A DNA stretch of 64,000 nucleotides. Source: Helichrysum umbraculigerum. Its lineage: Eukaryota > Streptophyta > Magnoliopsida > Asterales > Asteraceae. Below, one piece after another: positions 32,887 to 44,400 of this stretch. A model generated the notes under the pieces. It was not told where the DNA came from and ran no database searches. It was given only the letters and a program-made list of their open reading frames with translations. The stretch lies in contig CATIUR010000001.1 of the NCBI GenBank assembly GCA_949592205.1, positions 4,008,001-4,072,000 on the forward strand. The letters are read 5' to 3'. Both the position numbers and the translations under genes were made by a program. Position 1 is the first letter of the stretch, and each line of letters opens with the position of its first letter.

Positions 32887-33009
32887 AATCAAACAAGTCG
32901 TTGTAACTTGTATCAATTCATTCAAACAAGTCGTTGTAACTTGTATCAATTCAATCAAACAAGTCGTTGTAACTTGTATCAATTCAATCAACCAAATCGT
33001 AGTAATTTG
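32887..33009. repeat. 30-bp tandem repeat in the solo LTR
   Basis: Unit aatcaaacaagtcgttgtaa plus cttgtatcaattc, three close copies and one decayed copy (aaccaaatcgtagtaatttg). Confidence 0.85.
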
Positions 33010-33949
33010 GACATATATATAAAGTTGTATAACAACTACAAAGGTAGTCTTTCGAGATACCGGTACAATTAATAACAATCAAGTGTCGTGAACAGATTCA
33101 GGTTTCAAGTCTTTGGACATCAATTCACCGCTAATTACTTCAAGTTTATTAAATTAAACACTTCAAGACTCAGGTGAGTTTCATGGCCCCATTTTTCACT
33201 ATTTTACAACTAGGGGTGTGATATTACTGCTCTGTTTTGTTTTACGAGTAGAACGCAAGTACCAACCTTCAAATACTACATGAGTTTCAAGCTAATCAAT
33301 TTAAAGTCCTCCATAGCATAGTCTCTAGTATTTATAGCGTGAATGTTAGTATATGATATCATATGGGATTGACAATCCTCATCCGGGTTAGCACGCACTA
33401 ACCGGTCAAACGGATGTATTAGCATTTGGGAAGACGAGTGTGGATTAGACACTCGTAGGAGGCAAATCAGTTAGGTTTCCTTAATTGGACCTAGCGCTCG
33501 AGTTAAGCTCAGACTATGTGCTCATGGATTGTATAACTTTTATTTTGCTTAAATTGCATCTTAAATATAAATCTTGCGGTTCTTACAACTATACATTGAC
33601 ATACAAACCTGTGAGCTCACCAGCGTTTTCGCTGACCCATTTTAGTATATATCACATGTACCCAACAGTAGGTGGACTGCACATGCAGGGACTATTAGCT
33701 CGAGTCAGCATACATACAACTAGAGATTTGATTGCATTATTATATTTTGTAAAAGTAATTATGCCATGTAATCTCTCAATTTCAGGAACCGAGCTAATGT
33801 AACATTATTTTGATGTAAACGTTTATTTTATTAATACAAGTTTAAAACGACGCATATAGTGGTCGTTCATTATATCTTATGTGCTTTGTATATTGATTAG
33901 TGACACCCAAATCGAGCTTCCGTAAATCATCAAATTTGGGGGTGTCACA

Positions 33950-34500
33950 ATATTCTCCTCTGAAGTGGTTACCTCCATTTCCAAATTGGTAACTTGGAGT
34001 GTATACATTTTGTGCCGATCCTCTTGCGGGAGGATATACTGAGGGACCCATGATTGGCTCTGGTGGTGTGCTGTAAACACCACTTGTTGTATCAGATGTT
34101 GAGGGGAACGCTTGATGTTCATGTTCTTGCTCAATTTTTCGAATGAACTCTCTGAATTCTCTGACCTTTGGGTAATCCAGATTGCTTCCGTCATCTTCTT
34201 CTGTTGTATGAAAAATCTGGTGGTGTACTTGTTCCTCCTGTTTTTCGGGAAATGATACAAGTTGTAGCATTTCCAGCTTTTCTTGCATCCCGTCTTCTTC
34301 CGATAACTCCATATCTTCTTCTTTGATAATAACCTTTCCTTGTTTAAGGTTATCTTTCCATAAATCTTCTTCACAATCATCCCATCCCATAGCAACAATT
34401 TGGTCGATTGGTGTAGTTTCTTCAGGTGCATCATAACGAACATAATAGTCCCATTTGCCTGAATATTCACCCAAAGTTGACCATTTTTCCCGTTTTCGTC
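33950..34500 (-). pseudogene. EPRV copy B: linker and capsid N-terminal domain, upstream piece
   Basis: Minus frame from 34474: GEYSGKWDYYVRYDAPEETT, PIDQIVAMGWDDCEEDLWKD, acidic and Pro-rich linker, to NGGNHFRGEY, where the solo LTR interrupts. Unlike copy A, the frame is intact across PIDQ. The last 30 or so codons of the open frame (to 33842) come from the LTR and are accidental. Confidence 0.85.
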
Positions 34501-35653
34501 GCTGCTTTTTCTTTGGCTTGTTTCCTTTTCTGATGTTGTTTAAAAGTTCTTCTTCTAATTTCTAGGCTTCTCTTAGGCATTCTGTGCAGAAGCATACATC
34601 AAAAGGGGTATGAGTTATTTCTTCTTGTCTGCATATGCCAACAAATTGTTCCTCATCTTCTGTTAAATTTCCATTATCATGGATTTCCCTGTTTTGCGTA
34701 TCGACAGAAAATCTTGGTGGTTGAGGATTGTTGCGATATGATCTGAACCTGAGACTGGTAGATCTGTCCAGCCTTTGGTTAACTTCTACTCTTGTTGGGA
34801 TTCTAACAATTGTGATTGATGCCGGTCTGAGGTTCCAGCTTCTACCTTCCAAATCTTCAATGTTTCTTCTATCTCCAGGAATTGCCGTGATTCCGTTTGT
34901 TGCAAGATGATCTACAACATTTTCTACACTGTATTCAAGACCAGTGTAGCTTGTATTTGAGATTCTTCCAACTAGGCTGACTGTTATCAGAAGGTTACTC
35001 TCTCCTCCTTGCCATTTATCATAACCATGAGTTTGTATTGCTACTTGAATATGATTATGAAAATCATCTATACTTAGCACCATATCGGGTACCATGTATA
35101 TGAGTTGGGTTCCTGCTGACAGATCAATTTCCATGGTTCCAATGATCTGACGATCATCTCCCCATCGTGTATCTCTTAGAACTACCAAAGCAGTTGTTCC
35201 TGCTCCTCTTCTGTGTAGTGCATGAAGTCTTATCATGAACATTCCAAGGTGGACATGTTGCATGCCTGTTTCTCTAAGCCGCTGATGGCTTTGAGTGTTG
35301 CAGAGTCTTAAGTCTATCCGTGTTTCATTTACACAGAGTATTCTTTGTTCTGAGTAATGTTGATAGACTTGATGCCTGACTGTTTGCCTATTGCTTCCAT
35401 ACAGGATTTCTGCTGGTACCAATTCTGCTCTCCTTTGTCTTGAAATTTCCAATTGCCTTTCAGGACTGAGGATTAATTCAAGACTTTGATTATAACTTCT
35501 TCTAAATGTTCTCCTGAGACTTCTATTGAAATTATAATGATTTCTGGCCATTTGTCTGTACCCACGAATTTGATCTTCTTGGGTAGGGAGATCTGTCTGG
35601 GTTTGAGTAGTGGATGACCTACTCAGGACACTGCGCCCCTGCCTGGAACTCAT
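34501..35653 (-). pseudogene. EPRV copy B: ORF3 N-terminus, movement protein region
   Basis: ATG at 35653 overlaps the ORF2 stop (ATGA). Open for 363 codons to TAG at 34562-34564, after which the same frame continues KLEEELLNNIRKGN into the linker. Domain marks in order: basic N-terminus (RSLRRTFRRSYNQ), VHLGMFMIRLHAL, RDTRWGDDRQIIGTMEIDLS, MVPDMVLSIDDFHNHIQVAI, NTSYTGLEYSVENVVDHLAT. A Cys pair CFCTEC lies near the end. In badnaviruses this region is the movement protein (30K-superfamily type). It is the longest uninterrupted viral frame in the window, followed by a stop, a solo LTR and a deletion. Confidence 0.9.
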
Positions 35654-36078
35654 TTCTTCTTTTGAGTTTCTTTCTCGTATTCTTCTTTAAATAATTTTGC
35701 TGGGTCTTTGAATACGTAGATTGGTCCTTGCTTTGCTTTTGCTGGAGTTTTTGCGTTAATTGATAAGCTGTCATACCTTTTTGTAAGACTTCCGATTGAA
35801 TCTTCTAGGTTAGATGGTTCTACCGTTCGTTTTCCCAAGGCCTCTATTCCTTGCCTTAATCTTTCAAACTTTTCCTCAAATTCTCCAAACTTTTGAGCTT
35901 GTTTAGTTAGGAGATATATGAGTGTGTTGTTTTGTTTTATAATTACAGAATTCTGAAGAGTAACTAGGGATTTGTAATATGATGGTTTTACAAACCCAAG
36001 TGCTGGTGATTCGATTTCCTCTGTCACCTTTACCGCTTCCTGGTATTCTGAGCTAGCTTTCTGATTAGCTAGGCTCAT
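35650..36078 (-). CDS. EPRV copy B ORF2 (badnavirus P2-like)
   Basis: ATG at 36078-36076 overlaps the ORF1 stop by one base (TGATG). Stop TGA 35652-35650 overlaps ORF3 ATG. 142 codons: SLANQKASSEYQEAVKVTEE, ALGFVKPS, IIKQNNTLIYLLTKQAQKFG, Lys-rich end KETQKKK. Same layout as badnavirus P2, a nucleic-acid-binding virion protein. The frame is intact here, while copy A lacks the start. Confidence 0.87.
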   Translation of the reverse strand: MSLANQKASSEYQEAVKVTEEIESPALGFVKPSYYKSLVTLQNSVIIKQNNTLIYLLTKQAQKFGEFEEKFERLRQGIEALGKRTVEPSNLEDSIGSLTKRYDSLSINAKTPAKAKQGPIYVFKDPAKLFKEEYEKETQKKK

Positions 36079-36539
36079 CAACCAATTAGGGATTTTACTT
36101 CTTGTAAAAGATGTTCCACCTTCTGAATCTTATAGTTAAGATCCTCAGATAGCTTCAACGCTTGTTCTTCAACTAACTTTGGTTGTTGTGAGATTTCGCT
36201 TACAAGGTTAAGGACTTGTTTCTTGGTGAGGGGTTTAATTTCTTGGATTTCGGTTGAGATTTGTTTGAAGCTTTTTGTGATTTCAATCTGGGTTTTTCTA
36301 TGGTTTTCTTCGCGTTTCTCAAGTCGGTGACTCAAATTTTCAAGATTTTGACTTATTTGATGAAAACTTTTAATAGAAACTTTTGCAAATAAAAACAATT
36401 TATCGTAAATACATGAGATGTTGTTATGAATATCAGAAAGTACTGGTTTTTTATTTTCAGATAGATCTAAAAATTCAAGGTTAGCGGTACGGGAATAAGC
36501 ATACCAATCCTTTATTGCTTGCTCAAAACGATCAGACAT
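36078..36539 (-). CDS. EPRV copy B ORF1 (badnavirus P1-like)
   Basis: ATG 36539 to TGA 36078, 153 residues, no break. NLEFLDLSENKKPV near residue 21-35, then predicted helices (FHQISQNLENLSHRLEKREE; EEQALKLSEDLNYKIQKVEH). Differs from copy A at about ten residues. First ORF after the leader, in keeping with translation by ribosome shunting or scanning in this family. Confidence 0.87.
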   Translation of the reverse strand: MSDRFEQAIKDWYAYSRTANLEFLDLSENKKPVLSDIHNNISCIYDKLFLFAKVSIKSFHQISQNLENLSHRLEKREENHRKTQIEITKSFKQISTEIQEIKPLTKKQVLNLVSEISQQPKLVEEQALKLSEDLNYKIQKVEHLLQEVKSLIG

Positions 36540-36919
36540 AAGAAAACTTTTACCTAATTTTTTTTATAAAACTAATTTACCAACCCCTTACCACTCCCAT
36601 TAATGGATACCAATCCCTTAATACCAATCCCTTCCTCAGTTTTCCATTCACACCCTTCTTAGGCTTCTCAATTGGTACTTGACCTTTTGAAAGGGGATAT
36701 AAGGGGATATTTTTCATGAGGATAAGGGGATAAACTCACCTTAAAAAAATTAAGTGGAGGTTTTTTTTTTTTTTTTAAATGTTTAATTATATTAAACAAG
36801 CAATATTAGACTAGTATAACAGTAACCCTTCCGTCAACCCTGAGTAGGAGGCTTAGCCTTCCATAGAGCTAAATAAAACTTTGTTTATAAGCTCTGATAC
36901 CAAAAGGATTTACCCCAAA
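36540..36919 (-). promoter_or_regulatory. EPRV copy B leader and tRNA-Met primer site
   Basis: Primer site TGGTATCAGAGC on the minus strand at 36902-36891, a perfect initiator-tRNA-Met complement. The leader has an 18-base T run (36761-36778, A run in viral sense) and the same inverted aagggattggtat stretches as copy A. Viral sequence starts only 15-20 bases before the primer site, at the host junction. Confidence 0.85.
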
Positions 36920-37340
36920 CAATCATTTAAAACACATTCAAAGATTCAATCAAATTAATTAAAGTGAGAGAAATAACAAATCTGCAGAAACCATTGTTGA
37001 ATCAACTACTATAACATCCAAAACAAAAGGAGAAATAACAAACCTAGATGAAACCATTGTTGATGATGGAAGAAGTTAGATCAGGGAAGGTGAAGGAACA
37101 CAGCAAGGGCAGTTAGATCAGGGAAGGTGAAGGAACATGGTGAAGGAACACAGATAGGGCTTTTTTTATGAATAAGCTATAAAGTAAAGTAGTAATAAAT
37201 AAATAGTTTACTAATATAAAGGTCAATGTTAATTTAGCATATCACTAACTACTAGTGAAAAATAGTCCACTAAATTATATTTTAAATACTATTCAAAACC
37301 TGCAGAAAAATGAAAAAAAAAAACGTTTGTCGAAAGTATA
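36920..37340. repeat. Right host flank: same AT-rich repeat, then short duplications
   Basis: 36930-36965 repeats the unit from the left flank (aaacacattcaaagattc, aatcaaattaattaaagtg). At 37074-37140 gttagatcagggaaggtgaa is duplicated, with a third partial ggtgaaggaacac copy. No coding seen. Confidence 0.75.
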
Positions 37341-39400
37341 CCTTGTCACGACTCTAATCGAAGAGAATTAAACACCGATTAATATGGTGCAATTTTTGTG
37401 ATTTTTCCACTTACTGTTTAAGATATATTTAATTTTTAAAAATGTTGGGGAAAGTGAGGCTAGTGACACATTTCTATTGGTTCCTCCATTCTCACTCAAA
37501 AATATTGTCCTAATTTGAACTTTTAATATTCTGGCTAGGAACAAATAACTCTGTCTTTTAAGAAAACTTACATAATAAACGTAGTTTAATGTTTAGCTCC
37601 CGTAAATTATATTTTAACACAACACAATAAGAATGATTTTAATGAAATCATATGGTCACAAACTTAAGTGTGATGGCTCTATTAATCAATTAAACTAGAC
37701 GTACATATCATGTGCTACTGTGATCAATATTTTGGTGAAATTTGAAAACGAATAGTCTCGTCAAATACCAAGATGAAAATTCAACTATTTAAATTTGGGG
37801 CAAGAAATTACTAAAGTTTACCGTGACTTGTGCAGGATTTCTTCTAGGAGAAGGGTCCATTGAAGATAAACCAGTCTGCCTTCTACTTCCCTCACCTACA
37901 ACAAATTAATTGTGCACCGTCGTATAATTGTAAAAGAAAAGACGGAAAAGTTCAAGATCACCACTCTCTACCCCTCTTACAGGTCAATGTGCAAAGGACA
38001 TCTACAAATTGTAAATAGTTTTCGAAGTACAGAATACGCACTCAAAGGGCCAGTAACATGGATAAAGTAGACATGAATCCCAAAACATAAATGCTGTTGC
38101 AATCTATCTTTTATATATGATCCATAAGAATAGGTTTTACCTGTTGCAAATCCAATGCTGTGATCCGTAAGGTATGATTTCCATACAATAACCAGTTCTT
38201 CGTCAACTCAATAAAGTTCAAACAATCACAAGCGAACACACAAAAGTTAGAATGTGGTGTACTTGATCAAGGGAATAACTTGCTTTAGTAAAGTATAGAA
38301 ATGTCTAACCATGATTATTGGGTTGGCCATCTATACTGATACACTCCCATGCTTTACAATTATCTTGATGATTGCAGTTGTAACCTACAAAATGTAGCAA
38401 ATATATTTTCGCAGCAGTCAGATACTTATTAGTGGTGAATAATTATACTAATCAATCAAGAAGGATTTAAGCTTTGTTTTAGGCCAAGTCAGAATAAGTT
38501 AATGGTGGATTGTATCTAATTCAATATTTTATGTAGAAATAAATGCCCTTTACCAACCGTGATGCATTTTTATTACAAGTTTAACATGCTAAATTAATGA
38601 GTATCTACGACAAATTATTTGCACTTAGTAAAGATAAACAGTCAAAAAGTACGTGAAGTTGATGACCTTAACTTGAAATAACTTCACATTAGCTAACCAA
38701 ACACTAACCTCTGAAAGCAATATCAATCACAATGATCATAACTGAACACGATTTCTTTTGATTTTTTTTTATCAATAACTGAACACGATTTCAAATGTTA
38801 CGAAATTAATGATTATACTGATCCCATTTCACTTGTGAATACTCACGATCCCCACATCAACAATTCTTAGTTGAACTCCTGAATAACACACTAACGAATA
38901 CCAACTCATCCTAAATTAATTGTTCACAGATTATAACACACATTTTTAAAAGAAGTATAATCACTACACTGTACTACTAATAATATTGTATCTTTATCAT
39001 GTGCTATAGTGATCATTTTTTTTTTGAAATTTGAAAACGAGTAGTCTCGTCAAATACCAAGATGAAAACGTCAACTATTTTAATTTGGGGCAAGAAATTA
39101 CTAAAGTTTACCATGACATAGATGGGGATAAAATTGTATGTACGCCGTAATTGTTCATTTTCACCACATGAAGGAGATGTTTAGGGGGAGTTTGGGTCGC
39201 TTATGTGTTTAAACTAATAAAGTATGCAAGTATCGACCTAGCTACTTATTTTCAATTGTTTATTTTTTTCTGAAGTAACTACATAAACAGTTTTCATGTA
39301 TATATAAAAAAGTTGATACTTAAGTAATAATTAGCAGTTAAACAAGCAATCCCAAACAACACCTATGTGGGAAAAAAGGAAAGAAAAGAAATGATGGAGC
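37341..39400. other. Non-coding DNA with a diverged direct repeat and one exon-like stretch
   Basis: About 110-130 bases at 37704-37832 recur at 38998-39113 (shared aaaacgaatagtctcgtcaa-type core and ggggcaagaaattactaaag). On the minus strand 38394-38320 looks exon-like: acceptor TTTTGTAG, 25 codons reading YNCNHQDNCKAWECISIDGQ, then GTTAGA as donor. No family recognised, and the two exon candidates here do not join in frame with 39407-39509. Nothing else supported. Confidence 0.4.
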
Positions 39401-39406
39401 ACACAC

Positions 39407-39509
39407 CCGGTCAAGTTGCATGAGTTAGGTTGCCAAGCATACTTGAGATATTGAGAGTCTGAGCAACTATGTTTAACACAATGAATTTCAGATTCAATAT
39501 AGGGGGCAG
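39407..39509 (-). CDS. Possible exon of a PMR5/TBL (trichome-birefringence-like) gene
   Basis: Minus strand: acceptor GCTTCTAG, then APYIESEIHCVKHSC and SQYLKYAWQPNSCNL, ending at ACCGG with GTGTGTG as donor. This resembles the PMR5N segment of TBL proteins, which precedes the GDS esterase motif and has a Cys, an (R)PD-like turn, a Tyr-x-x-Trp-x-x-P, and a Cys. The usual GRPD turn reads SCSD here. TBL proteins O-acetylate cell-wall polysaccharides in the Golgi. No GDS exon was found to the left, so it may be a gene fragment. Assignment is from motif memory. Confidence 0.4.
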
Positions 39510-39519
39510 CTAGAAGCTG

Positions 39520-41481
39520 CATAATGTATGGGATGGAAAGTTGATTTTAACTTAAAAAAAAAAGTTGCTCATAATGTGTTTCATGAAACGCCTAAATGAA
39601 AATTTGATGTAAAAAAAGCTTATCTTCATAGCAGAATATATGTGGCACATGAACAAGTCACAAACTCTTTTGACTAACCATATAAAGTACCTATATGTAG
39701 AAACACCATCAAAAGTTCTACTAATGGTACAATATTAATCATTTAAACCAAAATCAAAAAACTGTTTCTATATCACAACATGCATACCTAGCTAGCCATG
39801 ACATCCCGTTGATCACCTTCATGCTCCAGCTTACTCGTGCGACGAAACGCTTCCCGGCATGTTTTCGCCACTTATTAGTATCTTGACAAGAACAAGATCA
39901 TGATTCCCTCTGCCACATAATATCAACATTAAATTTGTAAATTGACACCTTAGCAAAAGTTTGACGAACATGTAACATCTATTTGATCTCAAACTAAAAC
40001 ATGTTTTACCAACATAAAACAGATTTCCCACAAAGATTAGCCACCAAACAAAAATGTGGAATTGACCAGGTCTTTCTTAACAGTTTAACACCTAGTATGA
40101 CAATTTTCTGAATTGGATTGCATGAAAGAACCAACTAATAATCATTACTAATCCAGAGAAACACATAAAATGAAATAACATTTAAAAGCCATATCTGTTA
40201 GTCCATTGTGTTTCATTGCCAAAGAGTGGAGATGAGCCATAACAAACTTGTATCAGACAAGTGGGCAGTTCGATATGGCTATTAATAAAGTTGTCCATGC
40301 ACCATTCCATTAAAATCTTTTCAGCAATCTGGATTATATATACGGTAAGATACACAAATGTCTAGAGATATTGAAGACCAACAATTCAAGTACTTCTAGA
40401 GCTCTAAAAGTATACAATCCAAAAAGATAGAATCATAACATTTACGTCAATGACATATAAAAGATTTTTAAAGGGACGTGAACCAAATCTATAGTAAATA
40501 ATTAAAGAAAATAATTAAAAAAAAAAAATCTTACCATGAAAAAAACGCAAGATAATAACTAACAAACAGATTTGTTCTTTTCTAGTTTTCTTTTCTCTAG
40601 GAATCGGGAACATGATAACAACCAGACTTAACAAGTGTAATACCCAGGTGTGCACCGGCAACACTTATTTTGGTACGTGAGATGTTTAATGCCGTGTTTA
40701 TGCAAGGAGTATTGCAAATTAGATTTGCACTTGAATGTCATATAACAGTAAACTCTATCAGCACAGTAATTGAACATGAGAATGAACACAGTGAATAGTT
40801 AAACACAGTTCATTGTAATTGAACATGAGAATAGTAATAACAGAGTAATCCTCGTAACAAAGCATGAAGAAAAACCTTACTTCACCGATCAGCCTCTGAA
40901 TACTTTCAGTACTCAAATGCAAAACAATTAAGTAGCATGTAGCAGATTCTAAAAAAAATTGTCCACATGAGCTATAATATGTATTATTATGAAACCACAA
41001 GTGCTTGAAATTGTTTTGGTGCAACATGGATAATACAAACACTGACCAAAAGGTTACGATTGCTTCGGCCACAAACTGAGAACTAAAAAGTACATACATA
41101 TCCAAAACATGGAAGATTGTTTTGACCAACACAAAGTAAGGTTTCACCAATGAAAGTTAAAAAGTTACTCCTAGAATTTGTTGGTATATGGATCTCCATA
41201 TGTAAGTAAATTATTGTGTGGGTCTGTCAAAGAAATCAATGGCAAGATCACCCATATGTTGCACTACTATATATACACTAGTTTTTTAACCTGGACGTTG
41301 TCCAGTTAAGTGGTCGATATATATGTTGTACGTAAATAAACAATTAAAACACATTCATATGCGGAACAAAGATATAAAAAACTGCTGAATTTTTTTATTG
41401 TTTCTATAAACAAATTAACAATATCAACCTCGATCTAAAACTAATAGAAGCCAAGATCAGCAAAACATGGCAGCTCAAATC

Positions 41482-41515
<34 letters not shown>

Positions 41516-42049
41516 TGAAACTTTTGTCATCTTTCATTTACAAATAATTTCCTTTGGTTGATCATAGCATCCATCTAAACATTTGAGGTAGAAAAATACA
41601 CTACATACACCGATTAAGAATGGGACTAGACAACATTCCATCCAATCTCACCTCCTCACTTTCGACAACTATAATCACGACCCCAACCCCATCCTCATCA
41701 ATGACCACGATGTTAATTTGATGCTATTTAAATTTTGTGCGCCCATTCCCCATAATAACGGGAGAATGTGGGCAGTTGTAGAGGCTCTGGAAAAGGAAAC
41801 CGCTAAAAAAGAACCGTCACATAGAAGTAACCAACAATTAAGAAGTTGTGACGGTCAGGATTTAATCTTATCATGATCTAACGGTTTATATTGAGAGTCG
41901 ACCATATAATTTTGGGTCAACTTACCTACAACCATATATATGGACCTCAACACTAGTCAGACCATTTTATATATGGAAGACCATATATAAAACAATCACC
42001 ACTATTTTTAAGCTTTTTGCAGACTCATATGCCTCCATTTTAAACCCCA
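39520..42049. other. Non-coding DNA, no gene seen
   Basis: AT-rich, with short unsupported open frames only (for example 40758-41150 minus, without family likeness). Contains a CT microsatellite, (CT)n with one interruption, at about 41482-41517. Near 41900-42000 there is a short inverted pattern gaccatata/tatatggtc. Confidence 0.55.
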
Positions 42050-42335
42050 TTTGGATGCAGCTGTTTGAACTGCTTTTGAATCTTAGACTCTTAAACTCAT
42101 GAGTTGAATTGTGGGAACTGCTTTTGAATCTTTGACTCTTAAACTGCCGTTAGAGCTGTTTGGATGCAGCTGTTTGAACTGCTTTTGAATCTTAGACTCT
42201 TAAAGTCATGAGTTGAATTGTGGGAACTGCTTTTGAATCTTAGACTCTTAAACTGCTGTTTGAGCTGTTTGGATGCAGCTATTTGAACTGCTTTTGAATC
42301 TTAGACTCTTAAACTCATGAGTTGAATTGTAGGTT
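42050..42335. repeat. 109-bp tandem repeat, 2.6 copies
   Basis: Units start at 42050, 42159 and 42268 with tttggatgcagctgtttgaa. Each unit holds two shorter repeats of gaactgcttttgaatcttag. Copies differ by a few bases. Confidence 0.9.
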
Positions 42336-42919
42336 GCCATAATTGCATTCTATTCTGAGTAGAAAGCCTTCCTTGAACAGCAGCAAGCCATAAAATGAAA
42401 GCTTGTCTTGGGTTGAATTGTGGGAACCATATGATGTGATGCCAATTTACTTGAACATGAAAATACTCTGTCTTTACATGACACTATCGAAGTGAATGTG
42501 GAAAGAGAAAAATATGGTACTGGTGGTGACCAACAGTAATACTTAGGGAAGAAAGAGTAAAGTGCTAAACGACAACTAAATATAAAAATGACATAAATAT
42601 CAACTACTACTCTTCAATTAAGTTACGTTATATCCAACGTATGTATCTTCATTTGTGAATACATAAAAAGGTCAAAGATAAAATGATACACGAGTTTGTT
42701 GTCGTTAGACATGTTTGGCAAATATAAAACCTGAAGTATTGAAAGCAAGTATTGTATCATAACAATATAATAAACTTAGTAAATTGCTTGAAAATCTTTT
42801 GGCTTGTACATCTTTAACTTACCTTTAAGAAGCACAAAATTTCATTACAAGGTCATAGGTCATTAGATTTGAATAGGCTCTACCTCTAATGTAAATATTA
42901 TGCTAAATTACATTCTCTA

Positions 42920-43535
42920 TGCTCTCAGGTAGTTTTGCACCAAATTTGGTGTTTTGGTGTAAAAAACCCTCTCCAACCAACTCACCAAATTTAGTGCAGA
43001 ATTTAGTGTACACTAAATTTTTGAAGATTTTGCACTATATTTGGTGCAACACTAAACTTTGCACCAAATTTATAATGTTTCGTTTTAGACCCTATGTGTG
43101 AACTATTTTTATTATTTAAGTACAAAACTTGAAAAAACTTATTTATTGTATGATTATTTTAAGTACAATATACTTTAGATTATATAATATGATTATTGAA
43201 ACAATAAGATATAATTTTCAAACAAATTATGGTAATTTAAACATTGATTTATGCAAAGAACTTATGTAATTGAAGTTCTACGAAGATAAATAAACAAACT
43301 TAACATTTAAGTTAATAGTTTGGAAACTTAATTGATCATAAAATACGAACTCATGTCAAGTATAATGTAAAAATAGTTTAGGGGTTAATGTGTAAATGCT
43401 AAAAGTAGTTTTAGTGCATAAATTTAGTGCATACGTTGGATATGAAACACATTTGGTGCAGGTATATACCTGAAAGATTCATTTATTACACCAAATTTGG
43501 TGTAGTGTTTAGTGCATACGTTGGAGATGCCCTCA
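42920..43535. mobile_element. Possible MITE rich in accaaatttggt palindromes
   Basis: Both flanks hold gcaccaaatttggtg-type palindromes and actaaa repeats. The right side ends gttggagatgccc and the left side has ctctccaacc, the sort of ends seen in plant PIF/Harbinger-like MITEs. No clean TSD or terminal inverted repeat was found, so the class is uncertain. The sequence between is AT-rich. Confidence 0.35.
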
Positions 43536-43767
43536 GTTCTTCAAGTACTTTCCTACCGCCGCTTGAAAGTGCTGCCAATTGTTATTCACTTAATTTCATA
43601 TGCTATGAAAAGATGAGCAAAAACACAACTATGTACATGATTATTTGGGTCAAGATTATAAATCCAAGTTTTGAAACATGTAACTCAACAAAAAAGAAAA
43701 AAAAATCTACAACCATACAATTAAATTGATATAATTTCACAAGTTATATACACGTAATATCTACAGC

Positions 43768-44400
43768 TAGAGATGAACAAAGATAAGATAAAACTGGTTT
43801 TCAGTCCAGTTCAAAAAAGTTCAGTTTTTTAACAGAAAATTAAAAACCAGTCTTTTCTAGAACTAGTCCAATTTCAGTCAATTTTTTTGCCAGTTTTGCC
43901 AGTTTTTCTTAAAATTTCAGTCCAATCCCAGTCCAGTTTCAGTCATTTCCTGTTTTTTTTTTCATGGTCGATAATTTGGTCAATAGTTACAATAAAATTT
44001 TAAAACCAATAGAAAAAATCAATAAAAGTGAAGTATGATTAAATTAAAAAGTATATAATTGAAATTGTTGATGTGATAAATAAAAGTTTATAAATAAAGA
44101 AATAAAAATGTATCAAATACAATTTGACCTAAATTTAAATTTTATAAGGAAAGTAAAAAGTTTATCAATAATAAATAAACATAAATAACTTATAATACAT
44201 TTTAGTCTTTTTGCCAGTTTTATACTAGTTTCAGTATTTAACCAGTTTAAACTGATTTCAGTCCAGTTTTTAACCAGTCTTCTAACTGAAAAATAGGACC
44301 GAATTAGGATTGTTTGGCAGTCCTAGGACCAGTCCATTCTTTTTCCCAGTCCAGTTTTTCTAGGACCAGTTTCAGTCTTAGACTGTTTTGCTCATCTCTG
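43768..44400. mobile_element. hAT-type MITE, 633 bp
   Basis: 8-bp duplication TCTACAGC at 43760-43767 and 44401-44408. Terminal inverted repeats: TAGAGATGAACAAAG at the left, CAGAGATGAGCAAAAC on the reverse of the right end. The interior has no ORF but repeats ccagtttcagtcc and its variants about ten times on one strand, mostly in the two ends. Confidence 0.88.

Larger units (their letters stand above)
31268..33949 (+). mobile_element. Solo LTR of a Tekay-type Ty3/gypsy element
   Basis: 2682 bp, TGTGACACCC...GGGGTGTCACA with perfect TSD ATATT; copy A shows the empty site (cttccatattctcctctg). No interior or second LTR, so recombination between LTRs removed the rest. Plus sense: AT-rich U3, CT-rich leader at about 31800-31860, palindrome array 32176-32466, GC-rich module 32590-32698, 30-bp tandem repeat 32887-33000. 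The small ORFs inside (31700-32233, 33485-33802) are not gene-like. Confidence 0.92.
2437..36919. mobile_element. Composite endogenous pararetrovirus (badnavirus-like) locus with nested retroelements
   Basis: Both outer ends abut the same host repeat unit: aatcac on the left and aatcatttaaaacacattc on the right. The whole 34.5 kb therefore sits inside one pre-existing repeat. Viral parts are copy A (2437-8047, 13833-15985) and copy B (36919-33950, 31267-29508, 17461-15986, all minus). Added later are a Tat-like element, a duplicate of part of it, a Tekay-like element and a solo LTR. Viral sequence per copy adds to about 7.8 kb (A) and 6.2 kb (B, with a deletion), in the badnavirus size range. 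Family assignment (Caulimoviridae, badnavirus/tungrovirus side) rests on gene order, overlaps, cysteine motifs and the primer site. Confidence 0.93.

Noticed and set aside
33842..33950. Capsid linker extension after NGGNHFRGEY
   Set aside because: The last codons come from the solo LTR end, not from the virus.
1..36919. An active pararetrovirus
   Set aside because: Both copies are broken by stops, frameshifts, a capsid deletion, an inversion and several retroelement insertions.
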